This document shows, piece by piece, positions 42,262-55,329 of a DNA stretch of 64,000 bases; the stretch's first letter is position 1; each line of letters opens with the position of its first letter. The stretch lies in NCBI GenBank assembly GCA_025642065.1, contig JAODUP010000570.1, forward strand, positions 723,501 through 787,500, given 5' to 3'. Origin of the DNA: Paralvinella palmiformis (taxonomy: Eukaryota > Annelida > Polychaeta > Terebellida > Alvinellidae). The translations under genes and the position numbers were made by a program. Under the pieces are notes generated by a model, which was not told where the DNA came from, did not search any database, and saw only the letters and a list, made by a program, of their open reading frames with translations.

Positions 42262-43123
42262 AGGAGAGAGTTTATGTATAACCACAGAGTGAAGAGAAAT
42301 TAACAGAACTAGTTAATGAAGGCTGTAAAAAGATAAAGCCATCACTGATTTAGAACGGTAGTAAAACAAACAAACAAACCAGGTAGAGTTAACCAAACAT
42401 TTACATAATGAATAACGACGTCATAAATCTATAATTCATAATACAACATTTATATTGTCTGACTTAGCCAGATGAGTCATTATCCTAGATTATTATAAAT
42501 ATTACAATATATTATAGCAATGAAACCTTTTATAAATCGGCGATAAAGTGTGTTTGTAGGTCACACCATCTCTCACCTGGTAATGTGTGTTCTGGCCAAA
42601 TGTCAGCACTGATTAGCTTCCACGTTTATCTATGTTACTATTTATATGTGTTGCGCGTGCGGGCGCACGCGCACACACAAACATTAGGTAAATAGTATTT
42701 GTAGCTATGTTTGTGATATAAAACCGAACATGGCTACTAAATTATACAAATGTATACATAATAAATGGGGAGTTGGACATGCCTTATCAGAAAGATAACA
42801 CACAGACAACACACACACACACACATATCACCAACAGCCATATCTTCATTTCAGCGACTACTGAACTATAGAGTATTTAATAGTTACGTTGTAATTCTAC
42901 CCTTCACTCAAGTATTACATTATTTTGGTTGTGTGTGTGTGTGTGTGTGTTTCAATGAAACCCACAAATCTTGTTTATGGTACTTGGATGATTCACCAAG
43001 AAACTTTATCCGGAACACAAACTTTGTTGAGAAGAATACTTGTAGTGTCTCATCAACGTGAAGTTTTGTAACAAAACTCCAAAAACCAAACCAGAAACAC
43101 AAGAGTCTTTGTAACCTGAGTGT

Positions 43124-43125
<2 letters not shown>

Positions 43126-43165
<40 letters not shown>
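43126..43165. repeat. (TA)n microsatellite
   Basis: TA run with one slip. Confidence 0.9.
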
Positions 43166-43289
43166 GAGGGTCAGTACACTGTAAGGCTGTGAGAATGTCT
43201 GTGTTCACTAACATACTACACTTACAGCCATCTGTTAATAATTATGTCTACTTGTGCTAACAAGTTCATATTTTTGTAATTTAATTTTA

Positions 43290-43420
<131 letters not shown>

Positions 43421-44012
43421 ATACCTACCACTAATAAACAATTAACTAAATAACAATAAAAGATAGAAAACACCTCATCTCCACTGTCAATTATACGGAA
43501 TGGAGGACAATGCCGGCAATTGTTAGCACAGCAAACAGCATAACATAGCTGTTCCGTTTATCAAATTCTGCCCCGCTGATCATTAAACACCTCCCCCAAC
43601 GTTATCCAGTAACGGCAATGAGCTGAAACATGTATTTGGATGAAAATAATATCTCTCGTATTATATTATCATCTGTTAAACTAACTTGGTTGGTATGGGC
43701 GATAAAATAGAGAGTTGTAAATACACCATCAGCATGAATTATGACTACTGCTGCTAATAGTATGTTTTGTTTTTGGACGCTTCACAAATAATGAAGAGAT
43801 AAAAACGTGTCAGATGAACAATCGAACATTCCCCCACAACCCCACCATTAACGTACCTCATTATTAAATGTACAATTAAAACAAATATTTCATTATTAAA
43901 TAAAGGGACCTGTTGATGGTGACTTGTACTCACCGCTAGCAAGATACTCGTGCCATTCTACTCACAATGCAGGTGAGTATATCAGGATTGACTCACTTTA
44001 TTGACAGACGAT

Positions 44013-44165
44013 GGTGGTGACGATGATTGATGTTTTACGGCCACTTATGTGCACATGGTAGGCTAAATGGGCAGAGCGGCCTCCAAAGGTAATGAAGTTG
44101 AGTCAGGGATGAAACACCCTTCAAATATGCCCACGCCGAGATTCGAACACGGGTGGCACACCATC
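44013..44165 (-). repeat. SINE family A copy
   Basis: GATTGATGTTTTACGGCCAC, GGCTAAATGGGCAGAGCGGC, then GAGATTCGAACACGGGTGG. The tRNA-like A-box end is missing after the B box. Confidence 0.8.
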
Positions 44166-44204
44166 GATCAATGTCGGAAAAATACTTCTTCAGCTCAATG
44201 ATTA

Positions 44205-44236
<32 letters not shown>
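44205..44236. repeat. (CA)n microsatellite
   Basis: About sixteen CA units. Confidence 0.95.
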
Positions 44237-44239
<3 letters not shown>

Positions 44240-44354
44240 CTAAGATAAACCACTGTAATTTTCTGCTGAGTCAGAACTTAATAACAGGTTCCTACATTTT
44301 ACTATTATTAACCACAAAGTAAGCGTAAATGATAAAACTAAACTTACCTGACCC

Positions 44355-44473
44355 AGAAACACACACATCCACATACACACATAGAAAGAGAGAGCGAGAG
44401 AGTTACACAGACACACAGAGAGAGAGAGCGAGAGAGAGAGTTACACAGACACAGAGAGAGAGACTAACACAAA

Positions 44474-44512
<39 letters not shown>

Positions 44513-44751
44513 CACACACACACACACACAGAGAGAGAGAGACAGACTGACACACACACCGAGAGAGAGAGAGAGACACACACACACACACATACCGAGA
44601 GAGAGAGATACTGACTGAGACACATACATACAGAGAGAGAGAGAGAGAGGAGACTGACTGAGACACATACATACAGAGAGAGAGAGAGAGAGACTGACTG
44701 AGACACATACATACAGAGAGAGAGAGAGAGACTGACTGACTGACACACATA

Positions 44752-44783
<32 letters not shown>

Positions 44784-44862
44784 CTGACTGACACACACAC
44801 ACAGAGAGAGATATATATACTGACTGAGACACATACATACACACAGAGAGAGAGAGAGAGAG
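44355..44862. repeat. Higher-order AC/AG compound satellite
   Basis: 500 bases of alternating ACACACATA and AGAGAGAG blocks separated by short phrases GACTGACTGAGACACATACA. The phrase repeats with a period of about 45-50 bases, so this is a minisatellite built of microsatellite blocks. The three long - strand frames are artefacts. Confidence 0.9.
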
Positions 44863-44952
44863 CTAACCTGCGTACCATAAAACGTGCAATGATTCATCCA
44901 ACAATATAAACATTATGGATGTAGAAGACAAGTTGTATATCTTAGCAACACT

Positions 44953-44980
44953 TCACACACACACACACACACACACACAC
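44953..44980. repeat. (CA)n microsatellite
   Basis: About fourteen CA units. Confidence 0.95.
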
Positions 44981-45476
44981 CTTACATTTCCTGACATGAG
45001 ATCATCAATCAATAAGAAACACTTTACATCAGCTCTATACCACAGTAGAGGTTGTATCAATAATAATTAAAATTTATATAATGATCTATCCGCCTTCATA
45101 TAGCTCACTCACTCACTCACCCACTCACTCGCCCACCCACAAAACAGTTCGAATATGGTTTTAACAGCGGCCCGTTCAGTTTCTATTGAAGGAAGTCTGC
45201 CAACCGGAAACACACCGTAATGACCCACAAACGGACGGACAGACAGACAAATTGGGCCAAAAAACATCATCATAAATATCATCAACAAATATGACAACAA
45301 TAATATGATGATATAATTAGATTAGAAGCCAACAGACAATAATGATAGACATTATGATCATTTACTACTGTAAATAACAGATAATTGTTAGTAGCAATAA
45401 TGACAAACAGATAAATCAGAAGACACCAGTGAGTCAGTCAGTCTGTCGGTCAATGAGTGGTTTATTTGTTTGTTTA

Positions 45477-45522
45477 ATCTCTCTCTCTCTCTCTAAATAT
45501 ATATATATATATATATATATAC
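45477..45522. repeat. (CT)n(AT)n microsatellite
   Basis: CT run then AT run. Confidence 0.95.
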
Positions 45523-46384
45523 GTCACACCTAGACGATACGGCAAACTCAGGAGTGACTCACTATAGAAATATCCCACAAAAACATATAATCTGAACCCT
45601 ATAATCTGGAAGCTGACAGCATCCAGAGCATCTCCAGTGAGGGAACCAATAATCCGAATCTTCTTCTTCATAATAATATATGACTCAGTGGTAAGCGTGA
45701 TAGACAGTAAACTGGGACATCCATCAGGTTCACTATCTATAATGGGCTTACACGTGCTCACTGATTAGTAGAACATCCCATCGTCAAGTCTTAAGAGAAT
45801 CAGAATAGAAGTGAGCAATTTATAGAACTGATAAGGTTATCAATTATAAATATAATACATCAAAATAACAATAAACATTGGGGGTGAGTGGGAGGGTTAT
45901 GAGAGATTGTTTATGGGATATATAGTATCATATAGGAATGAGATCTTACTTCCTTTCACTCCAGAAGAAAGATCACTCCAGAAGAGATCTTTCTTCCGGA
46001 GTTCTATCCCGGCGGCTAATCACCAGTCAAGTTAAAGGACTTGGGATACAGTAACCCAGTGAAGATGGGTAAATTGAGGGATATAGACCACAGATTATTG
46101 GGCGACATCTGGGTAACTTGTTGGATAAACTGCGTTCGAGATGACAACATTTGGGGTGAGACTCGGGGTGGGCTGAGGGATAAACCGAGCGGGATAAAAA
46201 AGATCAATCAAATGAAAAAACAGGAAGATTACACACACACACACACAAACAGTGTATTCATGAAATGAATATTTAACAAGCATCCTTGAAGCTCCATCCA
46301 TCTAATGAAGTTAGGACCAACGAAATGTTTACACAAAAGAATACCGGACTGTCACAGCCATTCAATGAGCGATTAATACAAGAA

Positions 46385-46795
46385 AACGGAAAATTGTCAG
46401 CAACCACTTGATGAAGACTAACCCAAACAGAATACCAAACAGCTAGCAGCCACTTGATGAAGACTTCAAACCCAAACAAAATAGCAAATAGCTAGCAGCC
46501 ACTTGATGAAGAGTTAATCAAAAACAGAATACCAAACAGCTAGCAGCCACTTGATGAAGACTAACCCAAACAGAATACCAAATAGCTAGCAGCCACTTGA
46601 TGAAGACTTAATCAAGAACAGAATATCAAACAGCTAGCAGCCAGCCACCTGATGAAGACTGTTCCAAACAGAAAACCAAACACCTAGCAGCCACTTGATG
46701 AAGACTAATCTAAACAGAATGCCAAACAGCTAGCAGCCACCTGATGAAGACTAATCAAAATCAGAATACCAAACAACTAGCAGCCACTTGTCAGA
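46385..46795. repeat. Minisatellite, about 50-base unit
   Basis: Seven to eight units of AACAGCTAGCAGCCACTTGA, TGAAGACTAA and a variable ACAGAATACC part. Units vary in length by a few bases (AATC/CCC/ATCAAAAT insertions). No open frame spans it. Confidence 0.9.
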
Positions 46796-47358
46796 TGAAG
46801 AACATTACTGTATAACAGTTGAGAATGGCAAACATCGAGTTATGAGAATACAATGACGCCAGAGTGTCTATTACCATTCAACTTAAGCCTAAGACTCTAT
46901 ACCCGAGGGTGTCATTAAGACCAGATGACCATCTGTATAGAATATAATGCTGCTGAATATATTAACAGCTGGTTACAAACATTTTACAGCTTGGTTCCTG
47001 TTAACAGTTGATAACATGGTATAGTTACTCTATTAATAGTTTACGGCTGGCTAGCTACTGGTGTTAATAACACTTCTGATATAATTGGTGTATCCACTTA
47101 TAGTTATAACACCCATAACAACAAAAACAGGCTTATTTATTGTTATAAATCAGTATTTGTCTATGTCTGTGTATGTGCCATTTTCGAGTAATATCTCTAA
47201 AACACACACACACACAGTCAATACACCTTTTCTAATAAGCCTGGAATAAACATATTGATCTTTCAAGGTTAACTATGGTAAATATACAAAACTTTCAATT
47301 TATCACCAACATATACCACTCTCTCTATAATACATCACTCTTGGCTTTATCTTTTGTT

Positions 47359-47361
<3 letters not shown>

Positions 47362-47402
<41 letters not shown>
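47362..47402. repeat. (AT)n microsatellite
   Basis: About twenty AT units. Confidence 0.95.
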
Positions 47403-47407
<5 letters not shown>

Positions 47408-47763
47408 GATCATATGTCTGAGTAATATCCCCTCGGTTGACTTACTACATACATATTGATAACACACCTGGAACACCTTATGTACAAGACTAAAACTAGG
47501 AGGAGCTGTTCCCTGGCAGTGATAGAAAGGCTTCCCTGTCAGTCAACATCCCACCATATAAAATAACATTAACAATAAGATGCAGGTATATAGAGCAGAC
47601 ATATTGTGCTTGAGGACTGATTTTATAGCAAACTGTACATATCTCACGGCCACAGCATCATACATCACGTCCGTTGTCTGAGAACATTGACGTCCTCTGA
47701 AAGGGATTCAGTAATATCCACCCATCCATCCACCCACGCATCCTAACGGTTTCTTTCCCGGAA

Positions 47764-47952
47764 CGCCTCCGTGGTCTAACCGGTAGCGCGTTGGATCACA
47801 GATCACTAACACCCGAGTTCGAACCTCGGCCTGGGCTTATCTCAAGGGTGTTTCAGTTTTGACTTCGTTTCATTACCTCTGGAGGTCGCTCGGCCCATTT
47901 AGCCTACCAGGTGCACAGAAGTGGCCGTAAAACAGCAATCATCATCATCATA
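47764..47952 (+). repeat. Complete SINE family A
   Basis: CGCCTCCGTGGTCTAACCGG head, B box GAGTTCGAACCTCGG, body with GGTCGCTCGGCCCATTTAGC, GTGGCCGTAAAAC and an ATCATCATC tail. One of the most complete copies. Confidence 0.9.
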
Positions 47953-48244
47953 TAAATCATCATCAACCTAACGTTTTCTATCCTAGTCAACGGATCATAT
48001 AGCTGTCTTTTACCACGATGAATGCTAAATTTAAACCTGAAGATTATGTAAAGGATGTCATCAAATTCTATCCCATCAATTCCACGGTTTTCGCGTGCCA
48101 ATCGTTTCCTCTACTTTGTATCAGCCGGTAAAATGGCCCCGTTTCTGGCACAGCCAATCCCGAATGAAACCCACACCCGATAATAACCTCAGACATCCCA
48201 TGCTATAACAGAGAAGAAATATGGCATCTGAAATATTTGCTATA

Positions 48245-48430
48245 GCTGATGATTGACATTTTACGGCCACTTTTGTGCACATGTTAGGCTAAATGGGCCG
48301 AGCGACTTCCAAAGGTAAGGAAGCGAAGTCCGAGATGAAACGCCCTTCAGATATACCCACGCCGAGATTCGAACTCGGATGATAGTGATCTGTGGTCCAA
48401 CGCGTTACCAACTAGACCATGGAGGCGCCC
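48245..48430 (-). repeat. Complete SINE family A
   Basis: Inverted order of the same parts, ending in the head complement (CTAGACCATGGAGGCGCC). It faces the copy at 47,764 with about 290 bases between. Confidence 0.9.
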
Positions 48431-48769
48431 GGTATAGAGAGATCGGTTCTGGTCAACCTGGATCGTGTGGTGTAGGAACGCCAGCTTGTCTCGCCAAACA
48501 GCTTGTCGCAGAATTATCTGATACAGACCATAATACGTGAAGACTTAACCACATATAGAGATTAATACTGGCCGAGTCCTGAGCCTACAACAGGCAACAG
48601 CTCGTCAGAGGACAGGCTGACCACGGAACAGTTTGAGGCGCAGAATAACAGCTTTAATCATTTTCAAATCAGCCAAATACTACCAGTGTCAATATTAGTA
48701 TATGTACTTGATAATGATAATAATGGCCGAAGTGGCAGTTTTCTTCTATCATTCGCACTGTCACTAATA

Positions 48770-48832
48770 AAAATAATGTATATTTAATAAAGCATCCTTA
48801 GTAGCAGGAGCCCTTTAAAGACGCTGTACAGC
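48770..48832 (-). mobile_element. LINE 3' end fragment
   Basis: The reverse complement reads GGGCTCCTGCTACTAAGGAT then GCTTTATTAAATATACATTA, the same 3' end as at 9.9-10.0 and 63.3-63.4 kb. Confidence 0.75.
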
Positions 48833-49807
48833 AACACCCCACATATAATTAATTTAAAACCCCAATAAGATATTTGAACTAAAAAGAGTATTTTAATTGC
48901 AGATTTAAACGTTTCAAGAGAATACGTCACCGACATATACAGACCTGACATATACTGTATATGAACCAACTAAACCGAACTATACTCACAACATATACAA
49001 TTAGCATAACACGCTGGCATGGCTGCCGGGGCTATCTGAAGCACGGTCATTATATAGAAAAAGGCGAGATCGATTTGACAGCGTAAACAAATCAATTATC
49101 AATATTTAGTTAAGAAATACAAATATAACCTTCGGTGGGGGGGGGGCTCTGTGACAACATAACATTAACTAACAAATATAATATACATTATTACTCTATG
49201 TCACGTGACTCTAACTTTACACCATGCCCGTCCAGGTAGTATACAGGTTACAGTAAGGCTGTGCAACTAGTAATTTCACAAATTCCCTGGAAGTTTTGGG
49301 CATTTCGCGAAATCTCTGGCTTCACAGTATAACACACACACACACACACCCTGACCATAATCAGTCATAACTCTTTACACACAAAAAAAACCTAATAGTG
49401 ACCAACAACCTTCATCTGACCTTTATGCCCAGTAAGCACAGACCATCCGAGATAGTGATGTCGAAGTATAAGAGGAAAATAAAAATCAACTCTTACACAT
49501 CTACACAACAACAACAGCCGCCACCAGTCGAGTCAATAGTTAATTCCACGTCGTATTGATTTATACAATAAGACACTCTCCTAGCCAATATATCCTAGTT
49601 CAAGCTGATGTCTTTACACCCAGTCATTATAATGGTCGTGTAATGTACTGGGAAGATGTGTGTGTGTGTGTGTTTCTGACTGTATGTGTATTCAAGGTGG
49701 TTGGAAATGTGCACAAACACACACAACTCGGCCTGAAAAATTCAAAAGTGGATACACTAGAAACTGAGTCCACCGATGAATCGCCTAGATGTTGTATTCA
49801 TGAATGT

Positions 49808-49815
<8 letters not shown>

Positions 49816-49840
<25 letters not shown>
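49816..49840. repeat. (CA)n microsatellite
   Basis: About twelve CA units. Confidence 0.9.
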
Positions 49841-50141
49841 CAAACTTATAAGAAGATTATCAAGCTCTCTGACTAATAATAAATAATAAAGTTTAATCTA
49901 AGTTGACTACTTCCTGATTATTATTATTGTAATAAAATACTGAAAGATGAAAAGCTACCTCTATTAGAAACCAGATCTTATAAGATGCTATGATAATCAA
50001 AGTACCAAAACCTATCAGATGACAGGGCTATCAAAATACCAAAACTATTAGAAGTTGAACACTTGTCAAAATCCACAAGTATATATATATATATATATAC
50101 CAAACAGTTAAAGACTATATTTATCAATTCATCAACCGACA

Positions 50142-50531
50142 CAAGGTTCCAGCAACCAAGGAAATATTCTTTTCCAGGACATTTCCAGTACAAAATTTCT
50201 ATTTTCCAGGACAAAATATACAAGATTTAAAGGTAATAAATCAAGACATGCGTGAAAAAGCATATCATATTTATTCAATGTATGATCGATTATTGACATT
50301 TTTATGGTACAGCCTCCTACTCACCCTTTCTAGCAGTCTGAGTCACCCACTTTTATTTAAATTTTAACTAACATTAGGATATCAAGAATATGTACCAGTA
50401 TTTTGTTCTAAGTGAACTTTTTCGCGGGCAATATTTTTTTCTGTGACATTTCATGATTTTTGGAAGAATTCAAGGCCATTTCCAGGACCTGGAAATGAAT
50501 TTGTTATTTTCAAGGAGGTGTGTGAACCCTG
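50142..50531 (-). mobile_element. hAT-like MITE, copy 3
   Basis: Read on the - strand it starts CAGGGTTCACACACCTCCTT and ends GGTTGCTGGAACCTTG, giving imperfect inverted ends. The interior matches 17,030-17,419 in order. No clear 8-base target duplication. Confidence 0.75.
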
Positions 50532-50817
50532 ACCTCCTGCCATCACCATTTCTCACATAATGATGTTAAAATGTTCCAGCCAATAACTGCGTATTGTCTT
50601 CAATCAACCGGGACTAACGGTAGTCTACCAATATTATGATATATGGACTAATGTCAGTCTATCATCGGCAATAATTTCTATACAAATAATGATGAAGTTA
50701 TCACAAGGACTAACATGTGTTATATATCATGTAAGTTAATGTCGTGCGGTTTAAAATACCCCCCCCCCTCCTCCCCAAAGAAAGTTCCACGATAATTAAC
50801 AGAAGACCGGTGATTGA

Positions 50818-50945
50818 GTGAGTGCTATGCTTAGAATGGGACACGTGACCGAAGGGCAACTTCCTGAGGAAAGAAATGGCACAAAAAAGAGGGCTCACCA
50901 GGATTTGAATCCATACTTGGAGCAATCAACCTACCACAGTGTACT
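50818..50945 (-). repeat. SINE family B-like copy
   Basis: GGGACACGTGACCGAAGGGC, CCTGAGGAAAGAAATGGCAC and GGATTTGAATCCATACTTGG match the inverted layout of the copy at 55,330-55,470. Confidence 0.45.
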
Positions 50946-51309
50946 ATCCAGATCTAGATGTGGATTATTCCAGACGCTAACAATCCTAAACACACACACA
51001 AACACACACAGAAGCTTACCATCCAGCCATCAATCCTATTTTCTTGGGGGGGGGGGGGGAACTTGGACAATTGGCACTTGTTGCGTCTCACTGTGACAAC
51101 TAATAAATATGAAAATTGCCCACGCCAGAGAGAGGCAAAACAGGTTGATAATATATGATGGCAATAAGTACCGTAGTATTTTACACACCGACTATACGTG
51201 GCTCTACCTAGTGGCCGGTAATCTTTACTAATGTCTTAGACAAGAGAGTACAGTTGTTGTTGTTGCCAATAGAACAAGTTATAACTCTACTCTATTTGAA
51301 TGTAGGCAA

Positions 51310-51366
51310 TAGAAGACTCTCTCTCTCTCTCCCTCTCTCTGTGTGTGTGTGTGTGTCTGTCTGTGT
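51310..51366. repeat. (CT)n(GT)n microsatellite
   Basis: CT run passing into GT run. Confidence 0.9.
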
Positions 51367-51367
51367 G

Positions 51368-51540
51368 ATGATGATTAGTGTTTTACGACCACTTTTGTGC
51401 ACGTGGTAGGCTAAATGGCCGAGCGACCTCCAAAGGTAATGAAGCGAAGTTAAAGATGAAACAACCTTCAGATATGCCTACGCTGAGATTGATTCGAACA
51501 CGGGTGGTAGCAATCTGTGGTCCAACACGGAGGCGCCCCG
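51368..51540 (-). repeat. SINE family A copy
   Basis: ATGATGATTAGTGTTTTACG, AATGGCCGAGCGACCTCCAA, GATTCGAACACGGGTGGTAG, then the head end CACGGAGGCGCC with an internal deletion after GTCCAAC. Confidence 0.85.
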
Positions 51541-52324
51541 TGTGTGTGTGTGTGTGTGTGGACACGTTTAGTTGTTTTTCTTTGGAGTGGGAAGCTGCAG
51601 TATACATCTTTACTAAGTGAATTATATACATCATGTGCGAGTGGTTCTGAGGTTCCGCTCTGGCTGGATAGATCCGGGACGTCCACGTCCAGAGGATGGT
51701 CCTGTCTACTGTCCATAGAACTGTATTTAATTTTACAGACAATCTTAATAACCTGATTGACTATTGAAAACTGATGAGTTCAATCGATCAGCCTCACCGC
51801 TCGTCATCTGACAGATACGGGTACGACCCGTATGCGAACCCCAAAACCTGGGAATCATGACCGGGGAGGATTACTTCCGACTAATTTTCCACCTCTCTAA
51901 CGGACCGTTAAAACGGGTCAGCCCAATTCCTTAGCCTATTCAAAGCCCCGCCTGGGTGTAGACGGTAAGGCTGACTAGTCTCAGAAGAACACCTCTGATT
52001 AAGGACCTTATTGTATGGTCACCAAGGCTTGTTTTTTATTATTATTATACGAAAATTTTCCCTGTTCAGAAAACATGTTTAATGATTGATAGTCAATCGA
52101 CATCTTGGTGTCTCAAACGGTAACCGGTCAACGCCCCCCCCGCCCCTTTTTGGAAAATAAGCCAAGTTTCTTGGAACTACACTCGAGGGTGCCATATTAC
52201 ATTTATCAAATCAGTAGCTATGCTCATAGAATTTATAAATATTACTAATTACTATAAGGCCACTGAAGGCTCCCCAATTGCAATAATCCCTTCAGTAGCT
52301 GAGATCAAGCAATTTAAACATATT

Positions 52325-52512
52325 GTTAATTACTATCAAGTTCTTTCATTATATTGTTAATTACTATCAAGTTATTTCATTATATTGTTAATTACTATCA
52401 AGTTCTTTCATTATATTGTTAATTACTATCAAGTTATTTCATTATATTGTTAATTGCTATCAAGTTCTTTCATTATATTGTTAATTGCTATCAAGTTATT
52501 TCATTATATAGG
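52325..52512. repeat. 31-base minisatellite
   Basis: About six units of ATATTGTTAATTACTATCAA followed by GTTCTTTCATT or GTTATTTCATT. C and A alternate in GTT(C/A)TTTC in successive units, suggesting a 62-base higher-order unit. Confidence 0.92.
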
Positions 52513-52784
52513 TGAAACCTTTCACTATATCATTTTAATTGGTAATGATATTATATGTCTACTCTTGTCATATTCTATATGCTTTATCTGGTTTATATGT
52601 TTTATTATATATATATGTGTGTTTCTCCACTCTGTAGAGGTTGAACAAAATAAATATATTATTCTATTAGCTAAGGCTTCCCAATTACATTAATTTCTTC
52701 AGTGACTCTAAGATCAAACATAAGAGTTGTTTTTTTTGACCATTTGACTATGACCGGAGGGGAGTTTTCGCCTGGATTCGTTTG

Positions 52785-52905
52785 AAACACCTACATGTCA
52801 GACATATTGGAGACTAGGTCACCTACATGTCAGTCATCTTGGTGTCCAGATCACCTACATGCCAGACATTATGGTGTCTAGGACACCAAGATGTCAGACA
52901 TCCTG
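52785..52905. repeat. Short degenerate tandem repeat (about 40-45 bases)
   Basis: Four units around CACCTACATGTCAGACAT and TTGGTGTCTAGG-like words; the last unit is partly inverted (ACACCAAGATGTCAGACATC). Confidence 0.65.
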
Positions 52906-53177
52906 GGACAAACATCCCCACCAAGAATTGGCTTATCTCTGACCACGGCATGTTATGAGCAAACCCCCCCCCCCATAAACAGCGATCGATCTACATCATG
53001 TCTCATCATTTTATCATCTGTCTGCCATCATCATAATCATCATCGATCATCATTCTGTGACCTGTCTCGCATCATCAGTCAGCGCAGATGATGATATCTC
53101 CCGAAAAACTGTAGGCAATATCTATCTATATCGGGTTAAACAAAAATTGAATCAGCCAGTCTGTTTATAACAACCTC

Positions 53178-53203
53178 CCTGTGTGTGTGTGTGTGTGTGT
53201 GTG
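53178..53203. repeat. (GT)n microsatellite
   Basis: About twelve GT units. Confidence 0.9.
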
Positions 53204-55329
53204 CTATTCCCCCCCCCCAAGTGTATGTTTGTCTTTCTATCTGTCAACCTTTCCATTTGTTTTACCCTTTAAACAACCATCCACCTTGTGTTTCTAATTC
53301 CATTCACCCCACCATTCATCCTTCGACTAATCAGCCTGTCTGTCTATCAGCCGTCCATTAACCATTAACCAACAGTTTCACATCCCATTCATTATACACA
53401 GCTCTGTACTGAATAATCACCTGGACAAAGCCCGCCACTCCATTCACCCCATTATCCCTCCATCACGGCCTTCCGCTCATTCCCCCCCCCCTCTCTTCCT
53501 CAGCTGACAGCTAAATCTGTGACAACAAGCTCAGCTAACACCTAGCTCCATGACTCTAATAACATTACGTCGGTCAACGAGGAAACCAGCCTTAGCTATA
53601 ACCTGCATTAGTCGACGTCCTCAGTGGAGCCAGACAGACGTGGAACTGATTAGTAGGGTGACAGTGACACTGATAACCTACACCACCTCCATCCTCAAGA
53701 AACCTACCCGGTACCACGTGACATATTACGGTCTGATTGGTAAAATGTCAACTGGTACATATAGCCGAGTTACGTCCAGTCGGATCACGTGACCTAGACC
53801 AGCCAATGGCGGTATAATTAGCCGACAAAGCGAGAGCTCCAGCGCAGCTCTGGGAAGGGAGACACAAAACATATGGAAGTCCACGATTACCGACTTGATT
53901 CTCAATAGGGCGACTCACAAGTAATTCGCCATATTCATTTCCCCCGGCTCATAAAGTTTCGGGTGGCTGAAACCGTTAAATGGGGCCAGTTGGTAGGAGA
54001 GTGAGTCTCCCTCAAACACATTGAGGAACCGGACCTGAGAACACACAAGTTGGACGTTTGTAGTGCAGTGAGTCAGTCAGCTAGTGAGTGAGTGAGTGAG
54101 TGAGTGGTCTTAATGAAGCACCAACGCAAAGATGTTCTTTAAATTCCCCCCCCCCCGACATTTAGCCATCTCTTATACTAAGTTGGACACAATTGGACAC
54201 AAGATCACAAAATAAACATCCGCCAACTTAAGTCTCTGCTTACTTACACTCAACGGCTTAATGCTGGCCTGCTCCGTCCTAAGCTACACCAGTGTCTAGC
54301 GTACTATTTTACAGTAACACCTGTATTAATAGGCCTACTCGAAGATCTCTTCACTCCATCTCGGGAGGTTTACTGAGGAAGATTCTGCTTTTGTGTGCAG
54401 GTAAGGCTAGTAAGTGGGTCAAAGGGCAGAATGTGGTTTGAAATATATACATACATATATATACTGTGGAATAAGCCGACCTTATGATAGCTGCACATTA
54501 TACACTAACTACAATATTACCATATGACACCAATCAAATATTATAATATATTCATTAAGCAGAGCTAACAAGCTGGCACCCAAACACCACAAGCTTAAGC
54601 TGTTTCTAGAGTACAGAACAAATACTGTTTTCGCCTTTTTTTACGCATACATTAAGCTAACTGGGTCAATGATGCCACTTCCGTAGATTAATCGGACACC
54701 GCGATCGATGAAATACTAAACAGACATAGCCACATCAGGATCTCAGCCTGGATGCTGGAGATCTGAAACTAACGACGCTACCGGTCCGATCTCGGAAAAC
54801 GCCCATAGTACAGTGATCCGTTTACTGGAATACTACCATCTCTCGTTAAGCGTTCACCCTCGACCTTAGTGTCAGTTAACGAGGTACACAAACAAGTCCT
54901 CTTCGTAGAAGATGGCACATCAGAGCAGCCGCGGTACCTATAGCCCCAGACTCAATTAAATGAATCACGAGGGCGTCAAGGTCCTAATTTGGGTGATCGA
55001 GAGATGGAATAATTGACCTGACAGCTGCGATCTGCATTCTATTTCGTTGACATATTTCAGAAAGTCCTTCCTCCAGCTTAAAAGGCCTCGACTGAAGTCC
55101 TTCATCCAGCTTAAAGCCTCCTCGACAGCATTTCATACTTCTGTTCTAAGTACTCACACAAGGACTACTTTTGTGCACCTCATTCCCTCCCCAATCTAGA
55201 ATCGTCTTCAATGCGCCATGGTGTATACTATTTCTAGCTGCCAACTATTAACTACATAATTACACCCAACCAGATATTTTGAATCCACCTGCACCCAGCT
55301 GAGTTAAGCTGTGTAGTCTTGGCGCTTAA

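Noticed and set aside
44403..44897. Three overlapping 126-164-codon frames rich in Ser, Leu, Cys and Val
   Set aside because: Translations of AC/AG simple repeats; no codon bias or splice context.
47764..47840. tRNA gene-like sequence with A and B boxes
   Set aside because: The same head is joined to a common body and tail in many copies, so these are SINEs; no clean cloverleaf with matching acceptor stem is seen.
53550..53792. 80-codon + strand frame in a GC-richer stretch with CCAAT and CACGTG sites
   Set aside because: Could mark a promoter or first exon, but the protein is not recognisable and no transcript direction can be deduced.
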